DNA of 64,000 nt. It comes from Chrysoporthe austroafricana. Taxonomy: Eukaryota; Ascomycota; Sordariomycetes; Diaporthales; Cryphonectriaceae. The notes below the pieces were generated by a model that did no database searches, had not been told where the DNA came from, and worked only from the letters and a program-made list of their open reading frames with translations. The position numbers were made by a program, and so were the translations under genes. The DNA lies in assembly GCA_001051155.2 (NCBI GenBank), contig JYIP02000001.1, forward strand, positions 2,232,001-2,296,000, given 5' to 3'. Below, one piece after another: positions 22,037-33,778 of this stretch. Every line of letters starts with the position of its first letter. Position 1 is the stretch's first letter.

Positions 22037-22565
22037 ATTCTTGTGGTGAACGCTCAAGATTCGATGGATGGCAATAGGCTAGGAAGGCATGCTTTGGAAC
22101 GACAGGGAAAGGCTTGGCAGGAGGCGCAACAAGGCTGGCATTAGGATGATTCACGCACATATTATTTTTTGTATTATTAGAGTGTATGTACCATAGGAAT
22201 GGTAAATGGAGCACAATATTCCCAATAATTTTCATGATTGCCAGTGACTCGAGAATGTCTGTATATCGTGTGCCCTTTCAACTGCTATGAGTGACGCTGC
22301 GCTGGTCTTGCTAATCGCACAATTCATTCGGAAATGGGAGTGCGCGCCCATTGAAGTAGACGTATTGAGGAAATATATTTTTGTCAGGTATTATATCCCA
22401 CAGATTCTTCAGCGGCGTGTTGATTGGTCTGGAGACACGGAAAACGTCAGGTAGGTATTGCCGCATACACACTCTCGTATGCCTGCCTATCGACTGCTAA
22501 CCCAACATCTGCGCTCATTCATATATCCTAAACTGAGCCTCTGTGAAGACTGATGCAAAGAAAGC
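22037..22565. other. Convergent intergenic region
   Basis: The 3' flanks of the AA11 gene and the minus-strand gene that follows. AT-rich patches are present, but no gene or clear poly(A) signal is assigned. Confidence 0.5.
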
Positions 22566-23319
22566 CTAGTTAGGCCCAATGTAGTCATAGACCAGCTTCA
22601 CCTTGGCCACCTCCGAGCCCTTCTTGCACACTATGTGCCTCACGTAGTGCCTCTCCCCCTTAATGATCTCGAACCCATGCACCAGCTTGGTCACGACGCC
22701 AGAGTCCATGGTGTTCTGGATGAGAACCAGCTCGGTGGTGCCGTCCTCCCAGCCCTTGGAGAGGTAGTCGTCGTCAAGCTCCCCAACCTTGACCCACTTG
22801 CTCTGGGCCTTTCCGTTGCCAAACAGCGGGTGCTTGACCTCGACTTCTGTGACCCAGTCCAGGACGCGCTCCTCGGTCGATGCGGGACCTAGGGAGGGCT
22901 TGATCCCCGTGTCGAGGTGCGTCACGCCGCCCTCCTCGTAGACCTTGATGCTCAGCTCCAGGCTCGCGGAGCTGATGGCCTTCCGCTGGATCCAGCCAAC
23001 ACCCTGGATCTTAAGGACAGGGTCGTTGTCATCAGACAGGGACTTGTTCTGTTCATGGCATTATTAGTGTCTCTAAAGAAAGAAAAAGGGAAGGGAAAAC
23101 ATCAAAAATCTGATGATATGGCCGATTATCGCTGTGAAGGCCCCCTCCCGTCGGCTCACGCCCGGGGGAACTCTGAGACGCAGAAATTACAAATTTAAAA
23201 CACGTGAAATACACAACCAGTACATAAGACAGAGCAATTCATGAATTTAAATATCAAATACACACCAGAGAATATTTGCCGCTGAGGGTCTTCAGTGTGA
23301 TCTCAGAGGGAGCCGCCAT
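22566..23319 (-). CDS. Small calycin/lipocalin-like fungal protein
   Basis: Two exons on the minus strand: 23,319-23,266 (MAAPSEITLKTLSGKYSL) and 23,048-22,566, separated by a 217-nt intron with a GTGTGT donor and CAG acceptor. The joined product is 178 aa. It begins with a short segment G-K-Y-S-L-N-K-S-L-S-D-D and continues with alternating short beta-type strands (ELSIKVYEEG, DWVTEVEVKHP, YVRHIVCKK), ending KLVYDYIGPN. The N-terminal G-K-x-(x)-N-K-x-L-S-D pattern and strand-rich body fit the fungal family of lipocalin/fatty-acid-binding-like cytosolic proteins; ligand and function are unknown. There is no signal peptide. Exon 1 supplies a good family-like start, which supports the splice model. 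Confidence 0.75.
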
Positions 23320-25610
23320 GGTGGATAAGCTCGGGGATGTCGCTCGGGTCTGGCCCGGGGATGCAGATACAGTAGTTCGCGGAGGTTTCCAGAAAGCCAC
23401 AACAGCACGACCGTACGTACGATCAAGCCACAATGAATCTGGAGAGTGAAGTAATCGTTAAGAGATCGGAGAAGGCAAGATTTCCTCAAAATACAAGAAT
23501 GGAAGCCTTATATGTCGATACCCTCGGGTGATGTACTACTATGATAGGGGGCCGGACGGAGGTTCGGGAGACGTGTAGGCCGATATGGGCTCCAGTCTCG
23601 AATTAGGACGGCCGTAGGCGGGGACGCATGAAACCCGACGCAGGGCAAAGAATGGAGGCTGACTATTTTGATTTGCGTAAATCGCCTTTCGTGGCCTCTC
23701 AGGCGAAGGGGCATTCATGCCAATCTCATTTCCCTGGGATGCGCGCTGGTCGTGTCTGACGTCCCCGAAGGGGCATGTGATGAATAGCCCGAGAACGACG
23801 GGTCGGTGCCATACCCCGACACACGATGAAAGGTTCCAGAAGGGACCATCATGCAGCGACGGAAGAGGAAGCTCTTGTTCCTTCGATGCTATTATGGGAG
23901 CAGAACTACGTCAGGCATGATGTAGTAACTATGCAAGTCATAGTATAAGTAAATACTATGTAGGATTTTTGCGTGTAAGTGCCGGTTGTAAGGGTTGCAG
24001 CCCAACCCGCCTCCCACCCCACTCCCCATTCCTACACTTTCACGATCCCCGCCTCGACATAATAATCGCTCGCCTCTGAGATGCAAACGGGAGTCATCGC
24101 ATCAGCGCTACGTAGTGCACGCCGCGCCACGGACGGAGAATAAGAGGCCAACGCAGTAGTCCCGGCGGTGACGTTCAATAAGGATGCGGGAACGAGAACG
24201 AGGACGAGAACGAAATAGTCCGCCGGTACAGCCTTCTAGGCACTAGAGTCTTGCAGCCTGATCAGCTCGTCTTGGACGACTTCTAAGCCACCAGGGTAAG
24301 CATATATCACCGATGCGACAAGCGGAGCCGATTCATGAGTGGCGGTCGATATACATCACTGTTAAGGCGGCGTAGCTGAGGGATAGTGATTGCTGATGCA
24401 CTAATAGAACGTCAATAGTGGACTGGACGCCTGAGTCCGGTACCACCAGTGTCACGAGAATCCCGAATGAAGACGACGCGATATACTGGAAGGCTGGCGA
24501 GTAAGGAGTTAAGTGACGGGCCCTGACGACCGCTGACGGGCCTCAGCGTTTGAGCGTTGCTGCCCTGAGGGGGCGTCGTGCGCCGGACCCAACCCACAAA
24601 CCCTATGCAAACAGCTATAGCACAGTTGGCTACATGATCCGGACACGCCATGGCGAGCGGCTCCGTTGCTGTGATCATTATGGCCATATCACCCTGGAGC
24701 CCGAATCTGCGCTGGGGCCTGGATGGAAGTCGACTGCACCACCTCAACTGGCTGTCAAGAGGTCGACGGCCTGGTGATGCCAACTGTCATCTAGCCTCCA
24801 AGGCACCAGCCACCTAGCACTATGACTGCCTCTAGGATTCGTGCCAGCCTCTGGCACACCCAGAGTGAGGCTGCCAGCGGTGGGCCAGAGGTATGGCGCT
24901 ATGACGGTCCTGGAGGCTGCTACGCTACGGACAGTTGGTGCCCATCCTTGGGCGATGTTGTTGTCTGTGGAGCTCGCTGTTTCGTTTGAGATCAGGTCAC
25001 AAGACATGGTCTATAGAAATAAAGGCTGGCCGATTCAGAGCTTGCAGGCCAGTCCTTCGCGTGCCTTGCAGGGAGGTGTGGGCCGGTTAGACCAACCGGG
25101 TCTCGCAACACCGGCCAAGGGAGCTCTCCTTAGCGCTCAGTAGCCACAGCTACAAGCATTTTGCCCGGGGGGCCTGGACCTGGGATTGGCCCCACGTGAG
25201 CTGGCTGAAGCATCACCAATGAAGCCTACCAACTGCACTTCGAGCAGGTCGGTTATAGTGTCCCGCAGCCCGATAACCTGAATGGGCACATCTCGCTGTC
25301 CTGCCTCAGGAGCTAGGTAGTAAGTACCTCGGTAGCGTCTGCGCAAGGGAGGAGTACAGTCGTTCCATAGCCAGGCCCAACGATCGTGACATCCGTAGGA
25401 AGATGCATCTTTCCACGATTATATTAGACTCGAGCCCAACCGCCAGTGTCCGTCCTCGCTCTCTTTGGACCTTGTCTGTCAGGCAATATCTCTTTTGGTC
25501 TATCAACGCCTTCTGTCACCTGCTTTCTCTCCTTTAACGCTTTTTTCATTCCTGTTGTCTTTCCTTTTCAAGAACGTTCATTCAAATCGCATTTTTCCGA
25601 AGACATCTCG
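23320..25610. other. Long intergenic region (~2.3 kb)
   Basis: It lies between the divergently transcribed small calycin-like gene and the secreted Ser/Thr-rich gene. Several overlapping open frames exist (for example 24,412-24,783), but none has a recognisable motif, convincing start or splice signal. A purine-rich stretch (GAACGAGAACGAGGACGAG) lies near 24,191-24,210. Confidence 0.55.
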
Positions 25611-26081
25611 ATGCAGGCCATCAGCTACCTTCTAATCATATCCTCCCTAATCGCAGCAGGACACGCTTATGACGAGAACTGCCTGTGGGCGCCATGCATT
25701 CCCCACAAAGAAACTACTAGTAGTTCTTCATCGAGCACTCCGGCTCCCACACCAACACCCTCGCCAGCTCCTGCTTCCTCAACCGTGGAGTCATCTCCCA
25801 CCTCAAGCACCCTAATAGTAGTGGAAAGCACCGCATCGAGCACAGTTTCGACCAGTATCGAAAGCACTTCCTCGACGAGCACGCTGGAGACGGTGAGCAG
25901 CTCAGTCACTAGTGAGTCTGTCGCAGCGTCGTCGACGGAGACGCTCAGCACTGTGATGGCGACTGGGACTCAATCGGCTGCGGAAGCTGTCACGACAGAC
26001 GTCGTCACGTACACCGTTGTGAATTGTCCGGAAGGGACCACATTGTCTACTGTGTACACAGCCCGGGCCAGTTCTAGGTAG
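25611..26081 (+). CDS. Small secreted Ser/Thr-rich protein, possibly truncated
   Basis: ATG 25,611 gives 156 aa. Residues 1-19 form a signal peptide ending in GHA, followed by a short Cys pair (ENCLWAPC). A very long Ser/Thr/Pro region then looks like an O-glycosylated cell-wall stalk. The end contains VVTYTVVNCPEG.TLSTVYTA, a motif typical of fungal wall proteins that usually continues into a GPI signal. Here the frame stops at TAG 26,079-26,081 with no GPI signal. In the +2 frame directly downstream (26,087 onward) a family-like continuation, TTITGLSAGTAFYTAA, can be read, so a frameshift or truncated C terminus is possible. The upstream in-frame extension to 25,446 starts without ATG and is unlikely to be coding. 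Confidence 0.65.
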   Translation: MQAISYLLIISSLIAAGHAYDENCLWAPCIPHKETTSSSSSSTPAPTPTPSPAPASSTVESSPTSSTLIVVESTASSTVSTSIESTSSTSTLETVSSSVTSESVAASSTETLSTVMATGTQSAAEAVTTDVVTYTVVNCPEGTTLSTVYTARASSR

Positions 26082-26969
26082 CTCAGAACACAACCATCAC
26101 GGGTTTGTCTGCTGGCACTGCCTTCTATACAGCTGCAAGAAGGGGGAACAAAACAAAATACGATTTAGCGGGCATTCATCACCATGCAGGGAAGGATAAT
26201 ACAAGCAAAGAAGACGACTCCCCCTGGACGTGCCCTCGAGGGGCTCGGAAGTCGAATGTTCAAGATAGAACTGGCCCGACAGGCCTAGACTCAGTGCCCG
26301 CAAGGAAGAACATACCGAGCAGCATGGATTCGATGAGATACCCAGCTTCAAGAGTAGAATTAATGTCGTGAATAGATGAAGTTGACCTGCAAAGATTAGG
26401 TGTCAAACCGACGCCTACCGTCCCCTGGTTCTCGCACGCCGAGTTTCAATGCTGTGATGCTAAAGATGTACCTAGTTCATCCGAATCAATTCATCGTATA
26501 GTTGGATTAGTATGCTATTCCTGGAAGAGCTCATTATTTATTCGTCAAGAGTCTCACTGAAATCAATTATAGGTGAAGGGTGAAGCTGGAGTGTGTTTGG
26601 GATTAAGAAGCTCGGATGAGATACTGCAATCCCCGTCAAATCGGCTTATGTAAGCTCGGGTACTTCCGAGGCGCGGGTGAACCGTTGCAAGTAAAAGTCC
26701 CGTCGCGTCTCCAAGGCGACCTCTACCACAGTACCTGGAAGCTTGCAACATTGTGAGCAAACCTCAAAAACAACGACTACGAAACCGCTTTCACGGCACA
26801 ACAAGCTGCCAGTGGGGATTTGCTGATTAACACCTCAGCCTCCGAACACATACGGAATATCGGTCCCCATAAGATCAATTACCTGATCCCAACCTCTTCA
26901 TCACCTTAACCTGACGCCCACCTCTCACCTCTACGCAGAGCCTCACCGCGCTTCACCTCCGTCACCAAC
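26082..26969. other. Intergenic region upstream of NUP85
   Basis: It contains the out-of-frame, family-like continuation of the preceding secreted protein (about 26,087-26,150) and then the 5' flank of NUP85. No further gene is seen. Confidence 0.5.
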
Positions 26970-29900
26970 ATGTCCTTCAGAGTCCCCGACGACGACGATG
27001 ACGAAAGTCTGCCCTCCACTCCTGACTACAGGAACCGCGGCTCGGCCAGCCTCAAGTTCGGCAACTTGCCCTCCACGACGCCAGCAGGGCCCCCTCCATC
27101 CTCCCAAGCGAGCAGCACTCCCGCTGGCGCCCCGTCTGCCTCCTTCATGGGCAGCTCTCTGATGAAGGCCGCTGGTGCTAGTCCCGACCAGAACCCTTTC
27201 GCACTGAGCGGCCTTGGCGACAACACCCCTCCAATCAAAAACCCTTTCTCGAATGCGAGCTCTGCCCCTAAGAGCAACAACATGTTCTCGTCTAAGCCGC
27301 CCAAGAACCTCTTCGCGCCCAAGCCTAAGTCGAACACTCCTCTCGGCAGGTCCATTCGCTCTGGCCAGATTCGAAAACCCTCGCGATTGCGTGAGGAAGT
27401 GGTCGAGGACGAAGATGACGAAGAAGAGGACGAGGCACCTACTCGGAAGACTGCTGGTTCTTTCGGCGTAGACTATGGACACGAGATGGATGAGGGGGAC
27501 GATGACGCAGAGGGAGAGGAGGATGATGATTACCAAGGCTCAGGGCAACCCACGAGACATCGATCAGCAAAGGCGTTCATGGAGGATTTCGATGATTACT
27601 CAGGTGATGAAGACGGCCGGGACGAAGGAGACATGTGGCTCGACCAGGCGCAGGAGGGAGACGGAGAGTACGAGGTAGGCGACGTATCAGACTTGATGAT
27701 GCTCACCACCCCAGCAGCGGACGAGCGTGTTTTCCGGGAAGCAGAGGGCATATTCCGCGCCACCGCAAAGCGTTCGGGCATGCGGCGACACTCTTTTAAA
27801 TGCGCCACCTACGCTAGGGACATCTACAGCCAAGCAGACTACGCGCCGGTCACCGAGCCACCCGAGCTGATACTCGACACCGAGAATCTCATCACCCGAC
27901 TTTTCAAGGATGGTGTTGGCGCCGAAGAGGATGACGAGAGACTGGATGAGACCTTGGCTACCGTCACCGGACAGCTCACTGGTCTCTGGAAGCAGCACGT
28001 TGACAGCATACCGATGCCGTCTGAAGAGCACGTTGCCGAGATTGGCCCAGCGCCATCGGCATCGTCCTTCGAGAAGGCGGCCTATCTTGCGACACTTGCT
28101 CTTCAAGTGCACCACACCCGGACAGGTGACGATGGCAAGATGACCGAACCCCTCCCAGAGACCTTGTTCCGCTGGCTGTCCGAGTGCCACAACCCTTACC
28201 CAACCCAAGTACAAGAAGTGCTTGACTGCAAACCATGCCCCGCCAGTCACACCATGTTCTGGCCCACGGTCTGCATGGCTCTGTTACGTAGCCAGGTCGC
28301 GGATGCACAGAACCTCCTCGTGAACGCAGCTTGGGAGAAAGTCAAGGCTAATCGCCGAGGCGAGCTCGAGTACAGCGGTCGCGCCCTGGACAACGTGCGC
28401 CGAGCCACTGAGGAGACCTGCGCTATGCTCGAGGAGTGCCCTGCCAAGAAAGGCAACTGGGAGATCTGGAATAGTGACTGGACTCTCTTTCGCATCAAGG
28501 CGCGAGGCAAACTCGAGCAGCTGCGGCGGTTCGCAGAGGGGAAGAATGCGATGGCTATCGACGTCGACCCCTCGGAGAGTCACCAGTCTCTTGCTGTCGC
28601 AGCTCGAAAAGCCGAAAGCCAAGTACCTTGGGAGATCTACGAAAACCTCAACGTCATCTTCGAGATCGTTCTTGGCGCCCCTGATGTAATTTTGGAAACG
28701 GCTCAGGATTGGTGTGAGGCAACTATCGGCCTATTTGGGTGGTGGGACGAGACTCGCGGCGATAAGAACATCCAGCTCTCCACATCCCAAAGCCTCGTCT
28801 TGGCGTCGCAGGATAATGGTGCCGAGGGATACATGGAGCGGCTTGCTCGCTGTCTTCAGACGGCCGTGGGACCTGACGACTTCCATTTCAATATATTGAA
28901 TCCAGTGGAGGTGGGAATGGCTTGCGTCTTTGAGGACAATGCGAAAGCCGTAATTGCTATCTTGCGGACTTGGTCGCTGCCGGTGGCTGCAGCGGTGGCA
29001 GAGATAGCGTCTCTGGGCCGGTGGCTGCCTCAACATGAACCCTCTGCCCTCTACGCCTTTGAGGACCTCGACATGGAGGACCTTGAAGTACTTGGGGTGA
29101 ACCCACAAGACCCTGACGAGGTGGATGGTATCAAAGATAACACCCTGATTCAATATGCGCAAGAGCTGGCCAACTACAAGAACATGTCGTCAGTCAAGGA
29201 TAGATCTGGCGTGGCTCGAGATGGTTGGGAGGTCGCAATACATGTCCTTGGCCGCATGGACTCGCCGAAGCGCTCAGAGGACACTGTTGGCGAGCTTGTG
29301 GCGACGATTCTGCAGGAAATCAGTGAGGATTCTAGTGAGATGGTTGACAAGGTGTGGCGGCTGCTCAACGATCTCGGCATGATTCAGTTCGCTGAGCAAG
29401 TTGCAGAGGTGAGTCTATCCACATCAGGAAGCTTCCAGGGTCGTCAGACTAACAAGACATAGCATTTTGGCGATATTCTGAGGGAACACAGCGACCGCTT
29501 TGGCGAAGCAATGTGGTACTACGCTCTTGCCCACCGACCAGGCAAAGTGCGCGACGTAATGCACTTCCTAATCGGCATCTGTCTGTTCCAATCGGCGGCC
29601 TACCCCCCTATCGCAGAACTCGACAGCCACCTCCGAAACCTGTTGAAGCAGCGCAATACAACCCTAGAGCAACTTGCCAAGCAGGATCTCGAGGCCGCAG
29701 AGCTGCTTGGAAAGATGCTTGCCGGCTACGCGACGCTGCGAAAATTCTACGAGATCCGCGACGACGAATCTCTGCCTCTTGCACGACGACAGCAGTCGGC
29801 TGTGGGTGCGCTAACTATTGTTATCGCGTCCTCGGACGACAATATTCGCGGTGGCCTGTATGACGCGTCCCGTGATGCTATTGTTGGTGAAGAGTTCCTT

Positions 29901-30383
29901 CTGGCCCTGCTCGGTGAGGTCTTGGTGTTTGTCAACCAGACCAAGCGGACTCCCAGCGCATCGCCTCTACTCGCTCTCGAACAGATAGACGTCCTACTCA
30001 AGGCGGTCGAGGACATTGAGACCGTCGGTGGGAGTGTATTTAAGGCGTGCAATGACTTCTTCCAGCTGGTGCTGGCTTCTGCACCCGCTCTGCTGAAGGG
30101 GTCTACCCCTGCGGACCTCCTGAAGAAGTCCGGGTCTGGTTCTGTGGGCATGTCAGGCACATCGATGCTGGCGTCTCAGCTGCATCGGTCTGTAGCGGGT
30201 GGTGGTCAAGGGTCAGGGTCAGGTCCGCTGGCAGCCAAGGCAAACATTAAGAGGGGCTGGGACTGGAGAGCTGGTTTGGAATTCTCGACGACGGCAGAAG
30301 ATGTGTTGCGCATTTTGCGCCTGGGATTGACGAAAGACCTCGCCAAGTTATGGCTGATGGAGGCGGATGGCGCGATGATGTGA
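26970..30383 (+). CDS. NUP85: Nucleoporin Nup85
   Basis: Two exons, 26,970-29,408 and 29,463-30,383. The 54-nt intron has a GTGAGT donor, a GACTAAC branch point and TAG acceptor. The product is 1,119 aa. Nup85 is a structural alpha-solenoid subunit of the Y-shaped (Nup84/Nup107) complex that forms the outer rings of the nuclear pore. The N-terminal ~250 residues are low-complexity: a Ser/Pro/Asn-rich part, then a strongly acidic stretch with DDDE-type runs (about 145-240), as in filamentous fungal orthologues. From about residue 260 the chain is helical, and the ending around MWYYALAHRPGKVRDV in exon 2 fits the Nup85-like family. The start codon has an AACATGTCC context directly before the conserved-looking MSFRVPDDDDDE. 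The intron position keeps the frame (phase 0). Confidence 0.85.
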
Positions 30384-30834
30384 GAGAGGCATTACATTCT
30401 GAAGCTTGCCTCCTCGGCGAGGGAGGAATCAACATAACATGAGATGACGGCAAGGTAGTGAGAAAAGGTTATGATTTGTCTTCCTTGGATGTTGTGGATG
30501 GCGGGGATGAATAGCGATAGCAGCCATGAAGGCGCCGACTTTCGCCCGTTTCGTGTGGCAGGAGTGCATGATGGCACCTTATAATGAGAAAGCCGCATGA
30601 TCACTAACCCATATTTCGGCCTCCCTTCCCTGATGGTCATCATGAATGTTTCGGCGATTTCTGTGATTGAGACTGCCAAGCGGGGTGTTCTGGTGTTGTC
30701 TATCTGACCTAAGCCCACCCGCACCGCAAGCCGGTCGTGACATGCACGCTCACCCTGCGACATCACCGCAGAGATTTCTCGCCTGTTCACATCTTCTTCT
30801 GCCTCGCACCTGTTATCTGAACCCGCTCCTAAAG
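30384..30834. other. Intergenic region between NUP85 and the DUF952 gene
   Basis: 450 bp with no gene. An in-frame open stretch runs into the DUF952 gene from 30,667 but is rejected as coding because DUF952 proteins start close to the conserved YKIV motif. Confidence 0.55.
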
Positions 30835-31584
30835 ATGCCTGCGCCAAAATTACTGCCGGAATACGTCTACAAGATTGTCGACTCGGCGCCTCCGTCCCCC
30901 ATTCCGGAGGTGTTCCCGCCATCGGAGCTCGACAGGCAGGACGGCTTCATCCACCTAAGCACCGCCCGGCAGGTGAGTCAGCTCCACCTTCTCGTCTCTG
31001 CGTCCCCGACCTCTACGACCCGACGATGTTGCAAATTTTTGTATCACGCGGTTATTTCCTCCAGTCCTTTTACACACATCTAAAGTACCCCGCCTGCTAG
31101 AGCAAGGACTTGTTCCGTAGCACAATCTACAGTCTCACACTCCTCGAGTCTCATCGCCCAACTGCGTCCTGATCCCAACCCTCTTCCCATCCCCCTCCTC
31201 TCCTTTCTTTTTCTCTCCCACAACATTTTCCTCCGAAGCGGCTTAACCACCGCCTTCACCACCTAAGCCATCCGTCCGTCCACTCACCTCCTCTCGCTCC
31301 CGCCCTAGATCCCGCTCACAGCCGGCCTCTTCTTCGCCTCCCACACCACCCTCTGGCTCATCAAGATCCGGCTGGCGCCGCTGACCTCCTCCGCCCGCAC
31401 GAACACGGTGAGGTGGGACGACCCGCCCAACGACAACGACGGCTGCCCGCACCTGTACGGCAACTTCGGGGCGGCGGACGTCGACTCCGTGGAGAAGTTT
31501 GAGAGGACGGCTGCGGCGGGAGAGGGGCACGGGGAGCTGGAGGGTTGGAAGGAGGTATTTGCCGCGTCGAAGTGGCTAGAATGA
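30835..31584 (+). CDS. DUF952 family protein
   Basis: Two exons: 30,835-30,972 and 31,309-31,584, with a 336-nt intron (GTGAGT donor, CCTAG acceptor), long for this window. The joined product is 137 aa. The N terminus has the DUF952 signature: YKIVDS, then DRQDGFIHLSTARQ; exon 2 continues I-P-L-T-A-G-L-F-F and LWLIKI. The order G-F-I-H-L-S-T-x2-Q-(V/I)-P-x-T-A spans the splice junction, which supports this intron. DUF952 proteins are small, widespread in bacteria and fungi, and related in fold to ADP-ribose-processing or glutathione S-transferase-neighbouring proteins; no function is established here. ATG 30,835 was chosen because it places the conserved YKIV near residue 11. Confidence 0.8.
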
Positions 31585-31975
31585 ATTTTGGAGGGTGTTG
31601 GTCTTTTTTTTTGGGGGGGGGGGGGCAGCCGCAGGTGATCTATCTATTGCTTGTGCTGTTCTGCGCTGTACGACGATGAGGTGAAGTGAAGTGCATTGTA
31701 TATTGCACACTTTCCTAGCTAGACGCCAGTCAGGTCTAAACGATGAAGCCTCGCGCCGCCAATACTCTGTATGATTTATCGTACGAAGATGCTGCGATAC
31801 ACGCACGGTAGATGAGAAGGGATCAAGGAGGCAGAGAATATCGCTAGGTGAACGTATCATTGAATACAATTTGGTTTCCACTATACACTACCTGATCATA
31901 CTCGCAACGCTCTTTAGCCATGAGGCTCGCTCAATTCTCCATGGTCGCATTCCTCAAGTAGCCTCAGGCTGGGCA
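31585..31975. other. Convergent intergenic region with poly-T/poly-G tract
   Basis: A run of T immediately followed by 13 or so G lies near 31,604-31,626; long G runs are prone to assembly error. No gene is seen. Confidence 0.6.
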
Positions 31976-33778
31976 TCATTCTTCCTCCCCAGCTGAACCA
32001 GCCTCTAGACCCTTCCCTATCTCAGCCTCGCTAGACACCCCATCATCCCTCCGTCCAGCTGCATCGGCGCTTTGGGTCTCCTCTTGGCATGGTGCAGCAC
32101 GCCACAACATCTTTTTCTCCAGATCCTTGCCGAACGAGCCGATCTCCGGCGCCAAAGGTATCTGCTGTCCATCGGCGAGCTCGAAGAGAGCCGGTGTCTT
32201 CCCGTCCACGTCTTGGTTCAGGGCACACTGCAGGGACAGGACGCACCAGCACCATTTGACCGCACTGTCCCGGAGGTTGCATGCCAGCCACAGGTGACGC
32301 CGCATCGGGGACCCGGGATCCAGGAGGCCCGTCGTGTTGAGGCTGCTGAAGTCCCAGGCTTCACGGCTTCCGATAGGCCGAGTTGCGACGCTCCTCGTCA
32401 GCCTCTCTCTAGCTGCCAACACTTCTTCCTGGACGCTGCTCGCAGTCTGTTCGGCCAGTGGCTGTCCAGTTCTGGCATCCACGAATAAGTCGTTCACAAA
32501 CACTAATGCAGCGGCGCCGTAGAGGTAAGCGTGATGTAGCATTTTCTGCACCAAAAGAGCCTCCTTGGTGCTAGATCGCAGCAAATCTGCCCACTCTGTC
32601 GGCTCAGCTTGACGAATTTCGTGCTGAAACTTGACCAGCTTTACGACGTCCTTCTCTAGATTCTCCGTACACTCTTCCCGCAGAGTACGGCACTGCCGAC
32701 ATCTCTTCTCTTTCCACGCCTCGCAGGACGATACGACGTAGATGTGCATGAACTCGAAAATCATGGACAGCCGGTCTTGGAGTTTCTTGGACCTTTCGAA
32801 CTCGATAGCAGGGCGCTGCTCCCCCTCGGCGAGAGAATTCAAGAGTAGATAGAGCTCTAAAGAGCACACTAGCCAGGTGTGCAGACTCGACACCAAATTC
32901 AGTACCTGCCATAGCAGTTTCTTGAAAGGCGGCGAGGATGTCAGAAGGCCGTTTTTGTCGAACGAACTCAGATCCCAGTCATCAACGGCTCCCGGGGGGA
33001 AGTAAGCGATTTCCGGCTCGAGCGCCCTTTTGATCTCTTTCATCTCTGCGACGTATCTACTCCTTGACTGTCTATTACATAGAATCAGTCGATCGGGCAA
33101 GTATATCCACCTGCATCCGTCCTCACAAGCCAGGATCAGAATCGTTCGCAGAGTCGAAGCTTCCGGAGTAATCGATGACATCACACTGTTCCAATCTTCT
33201 GAAGGGGTCGTTAGAAACTCGTCTCGCGTCGCGAGCAGGACCGCGCTGTTAATCTCTACGGCTAACAACGCCTCCTGTTGCCGAGCCTTCTCCATTTCAA
33301 CGGCCTTCTTCTCTTTCTCGCGCTTCTTCTTTGCCGCCTTGTTTCGGACTCGTTTCAAGTTCTTCCGATAGGCTTCTGGCGAGAGTCCGTTTCTGTCGGC
33401 CGGGTTGGCGTCATTCTCGGCGCTCATGGAAGCTACCTCGTTGGCGTCCCCTGATACAGTGTCGGTTGTGGTCCCCTCAGGCGGAGGGACAACTGAGGCA
33501 TCACCACCAATGGTTTTGCCACTTTCCTCAATACAGTCGCCGTCTGTGTATGGTTCGCCTATAGGATCTTGAGCTTGTCCATAGTTGTCTACAACCGTGA
33601 TGCTAGGAACGGTCTCTGCAGGAGGGTGATTCTTGGTGGTTTCAGGGGACGTAGCAGCCTCAGGGCTGCTAGCGGAAATTGTGGCGCTGGGGACGTTGTT
33701 TTTTCCAGGTCCATAGCCTGATTTGATTGCAACGAGACTTGGTACCGATGAGTGAGGTTTAGGCCGACATGCGAGCAT
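31976..33778 (-). CDS. Unknown Lys-rich protein with internal repeat; frame continues upstream to the UBP3 stop
   Basis: From the first in-frame ATG (33,778) the product is 600 aa, but the same frame is open for a further 118 codons upstream, directly to the TAG of the deubiquitinase gene. The real start may therefore be elsewhere. I do not recognise the family. A Lys/Arg/Glu-rich helical block (around RNKAAKKKREKEKKAVEME) is followed by a region with two similar units: WDLSSFDKNGLL...LLWQVLNLV and WDFSSLNTTGLLD...LWLACNL, about 230 residues apart, suggesting an internal duplication. A Cys-rich CRQC segment lies between them. No transmembrane segment or catalytic motif is evident. It lies tail-to-tail with the DUF952 gene and just downstream of UBP3 on the same strand. 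Confidence 0.6.
   Translation of the reverse strand: MLACRPKPHSSVPSLVAIKSGYGPGKNNVPSATISASSPEAATSPETTKNHPPAETVPSITVVDNYGQAQDPIGEPYTDGDCIEESGKTIGGDASVVPPPEGTTTDTVSGDANEVASMSAENDANPADRNGLSPEAYRKNLKRVRNKAAKKKREKEKKAVEMEKARQQEALLAVEINSAVLLATRDEFLTTPSEDWNSVMSSITPEASTLRTILILACEDGCRWIYLPDRLILCNRQSRSRYVAEMKEIKRALEPEIAYFPPGAVDDWDLSSFDKNGLLTSSPPFKKLLWQVLNLVSSLHTWLVCSLELYLLLNSLAEGEQRPAIEFERSKKLQDRLSMIFEFMHIYVVSSCEAWKEKRCRQCRTLREECTENLEKDVVKLVKFQHEIRQAEPTEWADLLRSSTKEALLVQKMLHHAYLYGAAALVFVNDLFVDARTGQPLAEQTASSVQEEVLAARERLTRSVATRPIGSREAWDFSSLNTTGLLDPGSPMRRHLWLACNLRDSAVKWCWCVLSLQCALNQDVDGKTPALFELADGQQIPLAPEIGSFGKDLEKKMLWRAAPCQEETQSADAAGRRDDGVSSEAEIGKGLEAGSAGEEE

Noticed and set aside
30667..30834. Upstream in-frame extension of the DUF952 gene
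   Set aside because: DUF952 proteins start about ten residues before Y-K-I-V; the extension looks like leader sequence.
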